From NCBI GenBank assembly GCA_040007095.1, contig JBDTVS010000027.1:3436-67435 (forward strand): a DNA stretch of 64,000 nt, written 5' to 3'. The position numbers and the translations under genes were made by a program. Source of the DNA: JBDTVS01 sp040007095 (GTDB taxonomy: Bacteria; Acidobacteriota; Vicinamibacteria; Vicinamibacterales; CAVVIG01). Below the pieces are notes generated by a model. The model ran no database searches, was not told where the DNA came from, and saw only the letters and a program-made list of their open reading frames with translations. Shown here piece by piece: positions 29,091 through 39,800 of the stretch (the first letter of the stretch is position 1; each line of letters opens with the position of its first letter).

Positions 29091-29264
29091 GACGGGGCGC
29101 ACGCGAGCCCCAGGAAAAACGCGATCCTTCAGGCATCACCTCGTTTGTGCACCCCCCGTGGTTGGGGAACTGGGCAGTGTTCATCCGGTCCTCTCGGATA
29201 TGCGCACACGGACCACATCCGGGTAGAGTTGATCGGACCTCGAGTAGCGTAGGAAGGTACCCTC

Positions 29265-30584
29265 ATGAAGATTGAAGTGACGAAGCGGGCAACCTGGGGG
29301 CTTGGGCTCCTCGTGGCGGTTGCCGGGCTCACGACCGTGCACGGCGCGGGCATACCGCAGGCCGGGGGCTCAGACGGAAAGCTGGCGCTGCCGGTACCCG
29401 TGTTCGAGGTCGATCCGGCGTGGCCGCCAAAACTCCCGTACAACTGGATTGTCGGCCACGTCGCATCCATCGCGCTTGACTCACACGACCACCTGCTGGT
29501 GCTCCATAGACCCAACACCATTCCGCCGGAAGATCGCGCGCGCGCCGCACCGCCAGTGATCGAGCTCGACGCGAACGGAAAGTTCATTACGGCGTGGGGC
29601 GGCCCTGCCCCCGGGTACGACTGGCCCGACAGCGAGCATGGCATTGCCATCGACTACAAGAACAACGTCTGGATTGGCGGCAGCGCGCCGGTTGCGCCAT
29701 CGCTGAGGACGCTGAACGACGACATGCTGCTGAAGTTCACGTTTCAGGGGAAATTTCTCCTCCAGATCGGCGGGCGCGACAAGAGCGGCGGCAACAAGGA
29801 TACGAAGAGCGTCCATCAGTCGGCAGACGTGTTCGTCTGGCCGAAAACGAACGAAGCCTTTGTCGCCGACGGCTACGGCAACCGCCGCGTGATCGTCCTT
29901 GACGCCGACACCGGAGCCTACAAGCGCATGTGGGGCGCGTTTGGCAACGAGCCGATCGATGCACCGCGAGTCACGCCCGCGCAGGCGGCGGCTGCTGCGG
30001 GCGAGCCTCCGGCGGCGGGCGCGCGTGGAGCCGCTGACGGACGCGGCGCCGGCGGAGCGGCGCCGGCCGCGGCAGGCCGTGGACGCGGACCGCGGCTGGA
30101 CACCGAAGGCGACGGCTCGCCGCAGTTCGGCAGCCCGACGCACAGCGTCAAGGTCTCGAATGATGGACTCGTGTATGTCGCCGATCGATCGAATCGACGC
30201 GTCCAGGTGTTCACACCCGACGGAAAGTACGTCACCCAGATGTTCCTCAACCGAGCGGGTCCGTCGAACGGCTCGGCGGCCGGCGTCGCATTCTCGCCGG
30301 ATTCACCACAGAAGTTCCTTTACATCGCGGATTACGGCAATTCACACATTGCCGTGGTCGATCGAAAGACTCTCAAGGTGCTGTACCAATTCGGCCAGCG
30401 CAGCGCCAAGCCGGGCGATTTTCAGGGCCTTCATCACATGGCCGTGGATTCGAAGGGAAACATCTACACCGGTGAAGTGGCGCCCGGCGCGCGGATGCAG
30501 AAGTTCCTCTACAAAGGCATGTCGTCGACGCTGCCGGCCAACGCGCTGACGGCGGCGCAACTGGCGCCGACGCCGACGCCGTAG
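29265..30584 (+). CDS. Secreted NHL-repeat propeller (peptidyl-alpha-hydroxyglycine lyase-like), module 1
   Basis: A 439-residue exported protein with a signal peptide (ATWGLGLLVAVAGLTTVHGA). Repeats include VGHVASIALDSHDHLLVLHR, EAFVADGYGNRRVIVLDADT, LVYVADRSNNRR-like VYVADRSNRRVQVFTPDGKY and LYIADYGNSHIAVVDRKTL, i.e. a six-bladed NHL propeller like that of the peptide-amidating lyase. An Ala/Gly-rich linker of about 45 residues (around 240-285) interrupts the propeller. Substrate unknown; metal-dependent lyase or binding roles are possible. A candidate promoter, TTGGCG with 16 bases to TATAAG, lies at 29064-29091. It begins the first of two NHL/cupin/TonB receptor groups; a relative is at 40499. 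Confidence 0.85.
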   Translation: MKIEVTKRATWGLGLLVAVAGLTTVHGAGIPQAGGSDGKLALPVPVFEVDPAWPPKLPYNWIVGHVASIALDSHDHLLVLHRPNTIPPEDRARAAPPVIELDANGKFITAWGGPAPGYDWPDSEHGIAIDYKNNVWIGGSAPVAPSLRTLNDDMLLKFTFQGKFLLQIGGRDKSGGNKDTKSVHQSADVFVWPKTNEAFVADGYGNRRVIVLDADTGAYKRMWGAFGNEPIDAPRVTPAQAAAAAGEPPAAGARGAADGRGAGGAAPAAAGRGRGPRLDTEGDGSPQFGSPTHSVKVSNDGLVYVADRSNRRVQVFTPDGKYVTQMFLNRAGPSNGSAAGVAFSPDSPQKFLYIADYGNSHIAVVDRKTLKVLYQFGQRSAKPGDFQGLHHMAVDSKGNIYTGEVAPGARMQKFLYKGMSSTLPANALTAAQLAPTPTP

Positions 30585-30619
30585 TCGGGACGCGCGGGTA
30601 CCGGGTCAGTTTGAAACTC

Positions 30620-30674
30620 ACCACCGAGAAGCACACCGGGCCACACGGTTGTGCTTCCCGGTGATCTCGGTGGT
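30620..30674. repeat. CACCGAG-type hairpin repeat, copy 2
   Basis: ACCACCGAGA (30620-30629) pairs perfectly with TCTCGGTGGT (30665-30674), with an inner AGCACA/TGTGCT stem. It sits between the convergent NHL propeller and cupin genes, where it could act as a terminator. Confidence 0.65.
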
Positions 30675-30752
30675 TCTCCCAACGGACTAGGTCGAAACCG
30701 ACCCACCACGGGCCCGCGAAGTCCAACGTGGTTCCTCTTGTTGGAGACGGTA

Positions 30753-31673
30753 TTACGGTCGGGGGCGTGGCGGCGGAATCGGCTTCAACTCGACTCCCAC
30801 GTCGAGTGGTCCCACTCCAGGTTCCGGCTCAGGCAGCAGCCACACGACGTGCCGTTCGACTCCAGGCCCTTCGTTCATGTTTGCGTGAATGACCCCGGGC
30901 GGGATAATCACGAACGAATTCACCGGCACCTTCATCGTGCCGAGCTTGCCCTGCGGATTGATGCCGTAGGTCAGCGTCATCGTCCCTTCTTTGACGAAAT
31001 AGACCTGCTCGAACGCATGAAGATGCGGATTCGGGTTTCCGGAGGCGGCCGGCGAGCTGTCAATGCGCATCTGGTTTGCCGGCGATCCGGTGGCCCGCGC
31101 GAACAACGGCTGACCGTTCAAGCCGGGCCTCAGCTCGCCAAGCGGTTTGGCGGCGCGAACGTATTGAGCCGCATTCTCCACTTTTCGCGGCTCCGCCGGC
31201 TTCAACATCGACGCCAGCTCGCGCGAAGGAGCCGGCGCAATCACCTCGAGGTTCGCTTCCGGTTCGGCGTCCGCGTTCCACGCCTCATGCGGGATACCGG
31301 CGGGTACCATGATTCCGGTATCCGGCCCGGCCACGAACTTGTCAGTCCCGATCTGGATAGTCATCTTGCCTGACAGAACGAAATACATGTGGTCGACGGG
31401 AAGAGTGAACAGCGCCGGCCCGTGCGCGCCAGCAGGCATGCGCGTGTAAATCAGGTACGACCCCTCCGATCCGTTCGTGGGTCCCCCGAGAATCTCGCTA
31501 GACACAACCTTTCCGAGCGGCGTCGACACATCCGCCGTGCGGAAGGGTCCGCGAGCCTCGCTGACCCGGAGAGCCCATGTCGGCCCCTTTTTCTGGGCAC
31601 TCGCCGTGATCGGCAGGCTGGCGGCCATTGCCAGAAACAGGCCCGCACCTACTAGCTTTGTTTCAATCTTCAT
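30753..31673 (-). CDS. Exported two-domain cupin protein, module 1
   Basis: A 306-residue protein from ATG 31671-31673, with AAGGAG six bases upstream; upstream in-frame codons lack a signal. The signal peptide (VGAGLFLAMAASLPITASAQ) leads two cupin domains. In the first, HMYFVLSGKMTIQIGTDKFV and GIMVPAGIPHEAWN hold the two cupin motifs; in the second, HLHAFEQVYFVKEGTMTLTY and FVIIPPGVIHANMN. His and Glu ligands are present in both, so a metal is likely bound. Substrate and reaction are unknown. It is divergent from receptor B over a 269-base shared upstream region, suggesting joint control. Confidence 0.86.
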   Translation of the reverse strand: MKIETKLVGAGLFLAMAASLPITASAQKKGPTWALRVSEARGPFRTADVSTPLGKVVSSEILGGPTNGSEGSYLIYTRMPAGAHGPALFTLPVDHMYFVLSGKMTIQIGTDKFVAGPDTGIMVPAGIPHEAWNADAEPEANLEVIAPAPSRELASMLKPAEPRKVENAAQYVRAAKPLGELRPGLNGQPLFARATGSPANQMRIDSSPAASGNPNPHLHAFEQVYFVKEGTMTLTYGINPQGKLGTMKVPVNSFVIIPPGVIHANMNEGPGVERHVVWLLPEPEPGVGPLDVGVELKPIPPPRPRP

Positions 31674-31942
31674 GTTTGCTCCTTGCACGAGGACCGGGCG
31701 CATTGGCAGGCAGTATACCGAAGATGCGGCACAGCGTAGAGGTGAACGCGACACTCAGTCGCGCGCGGAGTCACTGGTTTCCAGCTGGCAGTGGTGTCAA
31801 AACAGCCGTTGAAACCGTCGTACCGATGCCGCAAAGACTCCTTGACCTGACCGATCACCAAGCGTAACCTTTCGCGATCTCCGACTGTTTATCAGGACTG
31901 AACGTGGCTAGGGGTTGTTGTGCCAAGAAACCGGGAGAAGGA

Positions 31943-34900
31943 ATGATGTTGAGAGTTGTCAGGCGGTCAGCCGCGGTACTGTGTGTGTGGTTGCTCCTCC
32001 CAGCGGCTGCCCTCGCGCAGGCCGCGATTACCGGCCTCGTCAAGGACGCGTCAGGCGGCGTGCTCCCTGGGGTGACTGTGGAAGTGGCCAGCCCCGTCCT
32101 GATTGAGAAGGTGCGGTCGGTCACCACCGACGCGACCGGGCAATACCGCGTCGTCGACTTACGGCCTGGCAGCTATTCTGTGACGATCTCAGTGGCGGGC
32201 TTCAAGACCGTCAAGCGCGACGGCATCGAGCTCACCGGCACGTTTGTGGCCACGGTGAATGCCGAACTCGCCGTCGGCGCGCTGGCAGAAACGGTCACCG
32301 TCAGCGGTCAATCACCGACCGTGGACATCCAGAGCGTGTTGGTGCAGCAGACGCTGAGCAGTAGCGTCATCGCCGCCATTCCCAGCTCGCGGAACGCCTC
32401 CGGGATCCAATCGTTGATTCCCGGACTGAACGTGTCGCAAGCAGGAGTGTCGGTCGGTGGTGGAGATGCCGGTGGCGTCGCGGGTGGCATGGGCGGCCTG
32501 GCCGGCACCATCCACGGCGGGAACCAATATGGTTCACGGACCAAGACCGACGGGCTGAACACGGATTTTACCGGTCAGTCCGCTGCTGGCGGCCAGCTCC
32601 TGAACACGGCCGGCGCGTCGGAAGTGGTCATCAACACATCCGGCGGGCTGGGCGAAGCGGAGGGGGCAGGGGTGAACCTCAATATCATCCCGAGGGACGG
32701 GGGAAACACGTTCAGTGGATCCGCCTTTGCCAACGGCGCGAGCCGCTGGATGCAGGGCAGCAATTACACGCAGTCACTCAAGGACCAGGGCCTGAGGACA
32801 CCGGCAAACCTGACCAGCCTGTGGGATGTGGACGGTATGGGGGGAGGCCGGGTTGTCCGGGATAAGCTCTGGTTCTACCTGACCTACCGCGAAGTCGGGT
32901 CGAATAGCACGGTCCCTGGCATGTGGGTCAATAAGAACGCCAACAACCCGAACTCGTGGGTGGTGGATTTCGACCTGACTCAACCAGCCTTTACGGATAC
33001 GTTCGACCGGCACGGCATCGGGCGTCTCACGTGGCAGGCTTCGCGACGCCACAAGCTGGTCGCCAACTGGCAGGAACAGTACAACTACATCGGTGCGGAG
33101 GGCGGCGGCACGCCGACGCAGACGCCCGAAGGTACAGGCTTGACCCTCTTCAAACCGTCCCGCATCCAACAGGCCACCTGGACGTTTGCGGTCACCAACC
33201 GGCTGCTGATAGAGGCGGGGATTGGCACCTACGAGGGCACCTACACCCAAAGTGGTGGCGGCGGGCCACGCATCGGCGGTATCGGCGGCGTCAACAACCC
33301 GCTGTTGATCCAGCAACTGGAACAGACCGGCAATATCCCGAGTTGCAACTGCTCAATCCCGGGCCTGATCTCTCGACATCCCGGACTCGCGAACGGCGGA
33401 TTCAGTGCCAGCCAGATTGGGACGCAGGAGTGGCGAGCATCCCTCTCGTATGTCAGCGGCGCGCACAATATGAAGTTTGGCTACCAGGGCGGGTTCAGCA
33501 CACCGACCAAGAATTACTACTACGACAGCACCATCATCCAGGTCCGGACGAACAACGGTGTGCCCAATCAAATCACGGAGAACCTCGCCTACCCCGGCTG
33601 GCTTCGGACTGGTCGCCACGTCATCCCGATCAACCTCTATGCGCAGGACCAGTGGACCCGCAAGAGACTGACGCTGCAGGGTGGCGTGCGGTGGGACAAC
33701 GGCATCACGAACTACACCTCGGACCCGATCGGCGGTCCGGACTATATCCTTCTGCCGACGCAGGTCTCTTTTCCCACCGGGTCGACTCAAGGGATCAACT
33801 GGCGCGACATCACTCCCCGAGTGGGCGTGGCCTACGATCTGTTGGGGAACGGCAAGACCGCCGTCAAATTCAACACCGGCAAATACACGGAAGGTCTCAG
33901 TTCGCTATTCGGGTTGGACATGAACCCGATCTTCCGCATTCCCACCATGACGAACCGGCCCTGGCTGAATCCCACGAATTTCAATTTCGAACACGACCCG
34001 GGCTGCGATCTCAGGAACCCCGCGGCGCAGCCGGATTGCGGGGCGATGGTCAATCAATCCTTCGGAACTCAGGTATTCAGCACCAACTATGACCCCAACA
34101 TGGTCACCGGTTGGGGAACCCGTCCCTACGTCTGGTCGACGGGCGTGTCGGTTCAGCAGGAGCTCACCTCCGGCGTGGCGTTGACCGTCGGCTACTACCG
34201 CAACTCGTGGGGCAACTTGTCTGTGGTAGACAACACGCTCACGAGCGTGTCCGACTACACGACGTTTGGCATCGCGGCGCCGCTCGATTCGCGGTTGCCA
34301 GGGGGTGGAGGGCAGGCGATCCTCGGCCTGTTTGACCTGAACCCGAACAAGGTCGGCCAGGTCAGCAACCTCCATCAGCTCGGGTCTAATTTCGGCCAGG
34401 AGACCATGAACTGGCAGGGAGTGGACCTCAACATCAACGCGCGCTTGCGGTATGGGCTCACCGTGCAGGGGGGCACCAGCACCGGGCGTCGGCTGACGGA
34501 CGCCTGCGAGGTGCGGGGGGTGGTGCCGGAGGCCACCCCGAGCACGGCGATCGTGCCGGCGGGAGGACTCTTGACGAGCGCGACGAACCCGTATTGCCGC
34601 GTGGTCGAACCGTACCGCACCTCGGCCACCGGCCTCGCCACGTATATGGTCCCCAAGGTGGGCGTCCAGGTGAGCGCGACGTGGCAAAGCAACCCTGGAC
34701 CGGACATCGCCGCGAACTATGTCGCGTCGAATGCGGTTATTGCGGCGGGCCCGCAGCCGCTTGGCCGCAACCTCTCAGGAGGCGCCAACGTCACGGTGAA
34801 CCTGATCCAGCCGGGCACGCTGTACGGTCCCCGGCGCAATAATCTCGACCTCCGCCTGAGCAAGGTCCTGAAGTTCGGCTCGAAGCGGGCCACCATCTCG

Positions 34901-35038
34901 ATCGACGGCTACAACCTGACGAACTCGGATGTCGTCCTCGCCTACAACAACTCGTTCGTGCCGGGTGGCGCATGGCTGACGCCGACGAGGATTGCGTCGG
35001 CGCGGTATATGAAGCTCGGTGCGCAGTTCGATTTCTGA
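31943..35038 (+). CDS. TonB-dependent receptor B (Oar-like)
   Basis: A 1031-residue receptor from ATG 31943, just after GGGAGAAGGA. The signal (AAVLCVWLLLPAAALAQA) precedes a carboxypeptidase-regulatory-like domain (ITGLVKDASGGVLPGVTVEV), a plug with a Gly-rich segment (SVGGGDAGGVAGGMGGLAG, about 180-200) and a barrel ending in AQFDF. The first 140 residues are very close to receptor A, including VRSVTTDATGQYRVVDLRPG, while the barrel diverges, implying a different ligand. It is divergent from a two-domain cupin and followed by a convergent single cupin, which makes a receptor-cupin grouping repeated at 35.2-39.9 kb. Confidence 0.92.
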   Translation: MMLRVVRRSAAVLCVWLLLPAAALAQAAITGLVKDASGGVLPGVTVEVASPVLIEKVRSVTTDATGQYRVVDLRPGSYSVTISVAGFKTVKRDGIELTGTFVATVNAELAVGALAETVTVSGQSPTVDIQSVLVQQTLSSSVIAAIPSSRNASGIQSLIPGLNVSQAGVSVGGGDAGGVAGGMGGLAGTIHGGNQYGSRTKTDGLNTDFTGQSAAGGQLLNTAGASEVVINTSGGLGEAEGAGVNLNIIPRDGGNTFSGSAFANGASRWMQGSNYTQSLKDQGLRTPANLTSLWDVDGMGGGRVVRDKLWFYLTYREVGSNSTVPGMWVNKNANNPNSWVVDFDLTQPAFTDTFDRHGIGRLTWQASRRHKLVANWQEQYNYIGAEGGGTPTQTPEGTGLTLFKPSRIQQATWTFAVTNRLLIEAGIGTYEGTYTQSGGGGPRIGGIGGVNNPLLIQQLEQTGNIPSCNCSIPGLISRHPGLANGGFSASQIGTQEWRASLSYVSGAHNMKFGYQGGFSTPTKNYYYDSTIIQVRTNNGVPNQITENLAYPGWLRTGRHVIPINLYAQDQWTRKRLTLQGGVRWDNGITNYTSDPIGGPDYILLPTQVSFPTGSTQGINWRDITPRVGVAYDLLGNGKTAVKFNTGKYTEGLSSLFGLDMNPIFRIPTMTNRPWLNPTNFNFEHDPGCDLRNPAAQPDCGAMVNQSFGTQVFSTNYDPNMVTGWGTRPYVWSTGVSVQQELTSGVALTVGYYRNSWGNLSVVDNTLTSVSDYTTFGIAAPLDSRLPGGGGQAILGLFDLNPNKVGQVSNLHQLGSNFGQETMNWQGVDLNINARLRYGLTVQGGTSTGRRLTDACEVRGVVPEATPSTAIVPAGGLLTSATNPYCRVVEPYRTSATGLATYMVPKVGVQVSATWQSNPGPDIAANYVASNAVIAAGPQPLGRNLSGGANVTVNLIQPGTLYGPRRNNLDLRLSKVLKFGSKRATISIDGYNLTNSDVVLAYNNSFVPGGAWLTPTRIASARYMKLGAQFDF

Positions 35039-35115
35039 TCGGGGAAGACCGCGGCCAGGCGCGGGCGCGGTACACGTAACGCCAAACCGCTGGAGCTTGT
35101 GAGAATTCACGTCAT

Positions 35116-35183
35116 CCACCGAGAGCCCGAGTACACCGAGCGGAACGTTCCGCAATTCTCGGTGGTCTCGGTGACCTCGGTGG
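35116..35183. repeat. CACCGAG-type hairpin repeat, copy 3
   Basis: CCACCGAG, CCGAG and CACCGAG units (35116-35140) face CTCGGTGG, CTCGGTGA and CTCGGTGG units (35158-35183) around a palindromic loop CGGAACGTTCCG. This is the most regular copy and lies between receptor B and the convergent cupin gene. Confidence 0.7.
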
Positions 35184-35210
35184 TGAGACGTCGAAGTCTT
35201 TCACAGGCTC

Positions 35211-35768
35211 TTACTTCAAGAGGGGACTCACGTACCCGCCCGGCAGCACCTTCTCGACATCGGGCCGCACCGTCACGTACTCGATGTGATCGGCCACTTC
35301 GCTGAACCCGTGATACATACCTGCGGGGATAATCACCATGTCCCCCGCGCTGAGCTTCCGCGATTGCGCCGGCTTGACGAAGGTGGCGTTGTTGCTCGGC
35401 CCGACCGCCTCCTTGACGATCTGGCTGTCGGCCGCTGCGGGTCTGACATTCGTGACCTCGCCGCCCATCACGATCGTTCCTGCACCCGACACCACGTAGT
35501 ACACCTCGGTGACCTGCGTGTGATTGATCGCGCCGGCCGGCGTGCCTGCCTTGATCGCGCCTCGTCGCAGGACGGCGACGCTGATGTTGTACTTGCCCAT
35601 GTCGACGATTTTCACCGGCCGGTCGCCGCCGCCGGGCGCGCTGACGACTTTCTGGATTTCGTCGGCCATCACGAAGGTTGCTGTCGTGGGCATCCCTGAC
35701 TGCGAAAACGTGGTCGCCGCAGAACCCACGAACACCACGGCGAATGCAGCCAACATCACTCTACGCAT
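35211..35768 (-). CDS. Exported single-domain cupin protein
   Basis: A 185-residue protein; GAGGAGG stands just before the ATG at 35768. Signal peptide MLAAFAVVFVGSAATTFSQ. The cupin core shows HTQVTEVYYVVSGAGTIVMG (motif 1) and GDMVIIPAGMYHGFSEVADH (motif 2), with the ligand His and Glu residues in place. A C-terminal VRPDVEKVLPGGYV follows. Function is not predictable; small periplasmic cupins range from dioxygenases to sugar-binding proteins. It lies between receptor B (convergent) and the cupin-receptor C pair (same strand, 115 bases downstream of their end). Confidence 0.85.
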   Translation of the reverse strand: MRRVMLAAFAVVFVGSAATTFSQSGMPTTATFVMADEIQKVVSAPGGGDRPVKIVDMGKYNISVAVLRRGAIKAGTPAGAINHTQVTEVYYVVSGAGTIVMGGEVTNVRPAAADSQIVKEAVGPSNNATFVKPAQSRKLSAGDMVIIPAGMYHGFSEVADHIEYVTVRPDVEKVLPGGYVSPLLK

Positions 35769-35883
35769 GATTCCTCCTCTTGGATCCGAGGCGATTGAAC
35801 GAGCGAACTCGTGAGGTCATTCGCCTCGGACTGTATCCCGATGAGACTTCAGACTGACCAATGACTCATACTGCCGCAGGCGC

Positions 35884-36834
35884 CTACTTGGCGTAGTTGT
35901 CGTCCCACCGGATGTTGAGCCAGGCCACCACGCCGTCGACCGCCGAGAACCCGTGATTGAAATTGGATGGCACGAACATCACGTCGCCCACGGTGACCTT
36001 CTGGTTCACTCCGGTGCCGGGCACCGCCTTGCGGTCCTTGAGCTCGAAGCCGGTGTTCGCCGTGCCGCCGCCTTCGAGCACGACCCAGGTGTCGATCGTG
36101 GTCGCGTGGAACTCAACCGACGGCTCCTTGATCCGGCGGATGTTCACGTTGAAGTGCCCGCCCTCGATCATGCGCAGCGTGCCCGAGTTGGCCGTCTCCA
36201 TCTCCTGGCGGTACGCGTTCAGCTTCTCGAGCGGAATGGCCACCGAATGATCGGTCTGGGCGTACTCTTTCACCGCCAGGCCGCGTCCACGTCCCGCGGG
36301 CACGGGCGTACCGGCGGGCGGTGGCGCGTTACCCGCCCCGGGCTTGGCGTCAGCCGGCCAGTCGGTGTCCCACCGGACGTTGAGCCAGGTGATGTTGCCG
36401 TTCACACCGCTGACGCCGTGCGGCAGGCCGGCGGGAATGAACTCCACGTCGCCGACCTTCAGCGTGTGCGACTCGCCGCCGACGATCTTCCCCTTCTCGA
36501 CCTTGCCCCCGGTCGTGAGTGTGCCGCCGCCCTCGAGCACCACCCAGACGTCGACCGTCTTCGGGTGCACCAGCGCCGTCTCGGCGTTGGTGATCCGGCG
36601 GATGTTGACGTTGAACTTGCCACCCTCGATCATCCGAAGGGTCTGGAGCTTCTTGGCGTCCATATCCTTCAAATACTGGGCGAGCTTTTCTTTCGGAATC
36701 GCAATCGCGTGATCGAGCGGGGCCTTTTCGAGGATGACCGTCTGTCCCTCGCCCCCGGCCCGGCCACCCTGGGCGAAGACCATCGCCCCGCAAAGACCGA
36801 GCATCGCCGCGATGATAGATACAGTTTTTCGCAT
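35884..36834 (-). CDS. Exported two-domain cupin protein, module 2
   Basis: A 316-residue protein with signal IIAAMLGLCGAMVFAQG and AGGAG before the ATG. Two similar halves each begin with DHAIAIPKEKLAQYLKDMDA or DHSVAIPLEKLNAYRQEMET, then EGGKFNVNIRRI or EGGHFNVNIRRI, a VDVWVVLEGGGTL-type strand and a GDVEFIPAGLPHGVSGVNG-type His motif. The first cupin motif is atypical, lacking the HxH pair, so metal binding is uncertain. The internal duplication is clear. It begins 11 bases after the stop of receptor C and must be cotranscribed with it, tying this cupin to whatever that receptor imports. Confidence 0.85.
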   Translation of the reverse strand: MRKTVSIIAAMLGLCGAMVFAQGGRAGGEGQTVILEKAPLDHAIAIPKEKLAQYLKDMDAKKLQTLRMIEGGKFNVNIRRITNAETALVHPKTVDVWVVLEGGGTLTTGGKVEKGKIVGGESHTLKVGDVEFIPAGLPHGVSGVNGNITWLNVRWDTDWPADAKPGAGNAPPPAGTPVPAGRGRGLAVKEYAQTDHSVAIPLEKLNAYRQEMETANSGTLRMIEGGHFNVNIRRIKEPSVEFHATTIDTWVVLEGGGTANTGFELKDRKAVPGTGVNQKVTVGDVMFVPSNFNHGFSAVDGVVAWLNIRWDDNYAK

Positions 36835-36845
36835 GACGTGTTCTC

Positions 36846-39800
36846 CTAGAAATCGAGCTGCACACTGAGTTTCATGAGTCGGGCGTCGAGAATTTGGGTG
36901 GGCTGGAGCCAGCTCGCCCCGAACGTGCTGTTGTAGTTCACCACGGTGCTGACGTTGAACAGGTTGTACAGATCCAGATTCGCTTGCAGCTTGCGCGTGC
37001 CGAGGCTGAAGATTTTGCTGGCGCGCAAGTCGAACTGGTTGATGCGGGAGCCGTACTGGGAGAAGGGCTGGAGGAGGTTGATGCTCGCCGTGCGCACGCC
37101 CCCGGACAAGGGCCGGCCGAGCGAGGTCTGGGCCTGCGCGGTCGTGTACGTGTAGGTCGCGTTATACGTCGGTCCGGGACTGCTTTGCACCACGGCGGCC
37201 AACTGGACCTCGTAGGGCAGCATGACGGATCCATTGATCTTGATGCGCGACTGATACGGCACCCGCTGGTCGCAGTTGTAGAGCTGCTGGGGCGAGTCGA
37301 TCACGTAACAGTTGTTGGTCGACGACTGGGACGATCCGCCGGCGGTGGTACCGGCCTGCACGGCGTTCCCGACGTTCAGCCCGCCGCCAATTGTCGCCCG
37401 CCTGGGCAGCCGCAGGTTGAAGCTCACATCCAGGCCGTTGTAGACCTCGGTCTGCTTCCCGTAGTTGTCGGACAGGGTGGCCAGGTTGTTCACTTGTCCG
37501 AATTTGTTCGCATTGATGTCCGCGAGATTGCACACCTGCGCGCCGCTGATGTTCGAAGGCAACCGCGCATCGGTCGGCGCGGTCACGCAGTAGCTCGTGT
37601 AGTCCGATGACGTCACCGACAGGTTGTCCAGCACGATGAAGTTGCCGAACCAGGTCCGGTAGTAGCCGGCGCTCACGCTCATGCCGCGGAACAACTCCCG
37701 ATCGATGCTAACACCGAACTGCCAGTTGTACGGCCGCTTGCCATAGCCCTCGATCCAGTTCGGATCCGGGTTGGTCACCGACACGAACTTGCCGAAGCTC
37801 TGGTTGGCCAGCGCGCCACATTCGCCGTTCGCGGCAGGATCGCTCAAATCACAGTTTGGGAAGAAGTTGCTGTTGGTGTCCCCCCAGGAGCGCGTCGTGC
37901 TGTTGACCGAGGCGTTGGCCGGATCGAACGCATTGGCGATCCCCGTCGTGTTCGACATGACGTACCGGTTGATGCCGACCTTCACCGCCGTCCTGCCGTC
38001 GCCGATCGGGTCCCAGACCATGCCGAATCGCGGGCTCACATCCTTCCAGTTCGGGACGTTGTCCAGCGCCGCGAACGACCGCGCACCGACCAGCGGTCCG
38101 GCCTCCTCCGAGATCGCCGGCACCGATTCGTGGATCCAGTCCCACCGCAGACCCGCGTTGAAAGTCACCCGTCCCAACCGCCACTGATCCTGGACGAAGA
38201 CGCCCATGTCCGGATTCAACTGGTCGATAGTCAGAATCGGCGCGGCAAACACCGTAATGCCCGTCGGCGTGCCGGCATTGAAGGTGTACGACATCGGCAC
38301 GCCGTTCACCTGGCTCGGCGTCCGGGTCGTGTAGGTCCGGTGCCCACCACCCAACCCGTACATGAAGAAGAGGCCGGCTTTGATTTGATGAGCTCCGGGA
38401 AGGTACGACAGCGAGAACCGCCCGTTCGCCTGGTGCGACAGGCTGCTGGTTCGGCTGCCCACGCCATTGTAGGTGTATCCCAATCCGGTGTCGTTGATGC
38501 TCACGAAGTCCTGGATCCCGCCGCCGCATCCCTCGTAATCCGACAAACGCAGGTCCGAGCCGAAGCCGCCGAAGGTGAAGCGACTCACCGTGAAGCCGCC
38601 GTCGAGCAGCAGCTTGCTCGACGAGGGCCGGTTCCAGGTCGTCTGCGTCACCGAGTGCGTTTGGCAGTAGCCGGCGTTGGCTTCGTTCTTGATGGTTCCC
38701 GTCTCGAGTTGCCCGGTCAGCTGATCCTGGAAGTTCCTCTGCCGATCGTACGAAACGGTGAACTTGTCCTTCGACGTCGCCTGCACCGTCACGCGTCCGC
38801 CGAAGCCTTTGTCGATCTCCGCCGGATAGATCGGGTTGTTCAGGTCGGGTGCATAGCGCCACGCGGCTGCCGGCGCGCCCAGCACGCGTGCGTTGATGTT
38901 GGCATCCCCGTACAGGTTGGCGACGCTCGTCGTCGTGCCCCACCTGCGCCCCGACGTGATGAACCAGGCGCGATTCCTGACGATCGGCCCCGCGACCATC
39001 CCGTTGATGTCGTACACCTGACGCACCGTGTTGACCGTGGTCAGGCCCAGCCCCTGCAGTTCCGAGGTCAGATTGTCAGCCTGCAGCTTGTGGCCGGTGC
39101 CGCCGAAGAAGAAGGAACCGCCGAAACGGTTTCCCCCGTCCTTGGGCAGCGTATTGACCTGCGCGCCGCCGTATTCGTACTCGGCCGAGCCCATCGTGCC
39201 GATGTCGATCACGATTTCCTGCGCCGCCAGCGGGTTGATGTAATAGCCGCGCCCTGTCCCTTCGAGCGCCGACGCCGCAAACGGTGCGAGCCCGGGCGTG
39301 AGCGCGTTGTAGCGCATGCCGTCCTGCAGCAGCCGCGAATCCGATGTCTTGCCGCCGTGCACCGACAACCGCACGGACCGCTCGCCCTTGCTGCCGCCCA
39401 CGTCCTGCGCATTCGGCGGCTCGACCACCGCGGGCATCAGCGAGGCAATCCCCAGCATGCTCTTCGCCGTGGGCACGGCGTCCAGGAGCTCCTTGCTGAC
39501 CGTCTTCTGCTGGGTCAGGTTCTGGGTGTCGATGAGCGGCGATTCGCCCGTCACGGTCACGCTTTCGGCCAGGCCGCCGACCTTGAGCTCGACGTTGACC
39601 GTGGCCGTGAAGCTCGGCGGCAGTTGCAGGCCGGCGCGCTTGAACGTCGAGAAGCCCGAGAGCGAGTATGTGACCGTGTAGGCGCCCGAGCGCAAGCCGT
39701 CGATACGGTACTCGCCCTTGTCGTCGGTCACCGCGTTTCGAGTGTTGGTCCCGTCGGGCGTCGCGACGTCGATCGTCACGCCCGGCAGGACGGCCCCCGA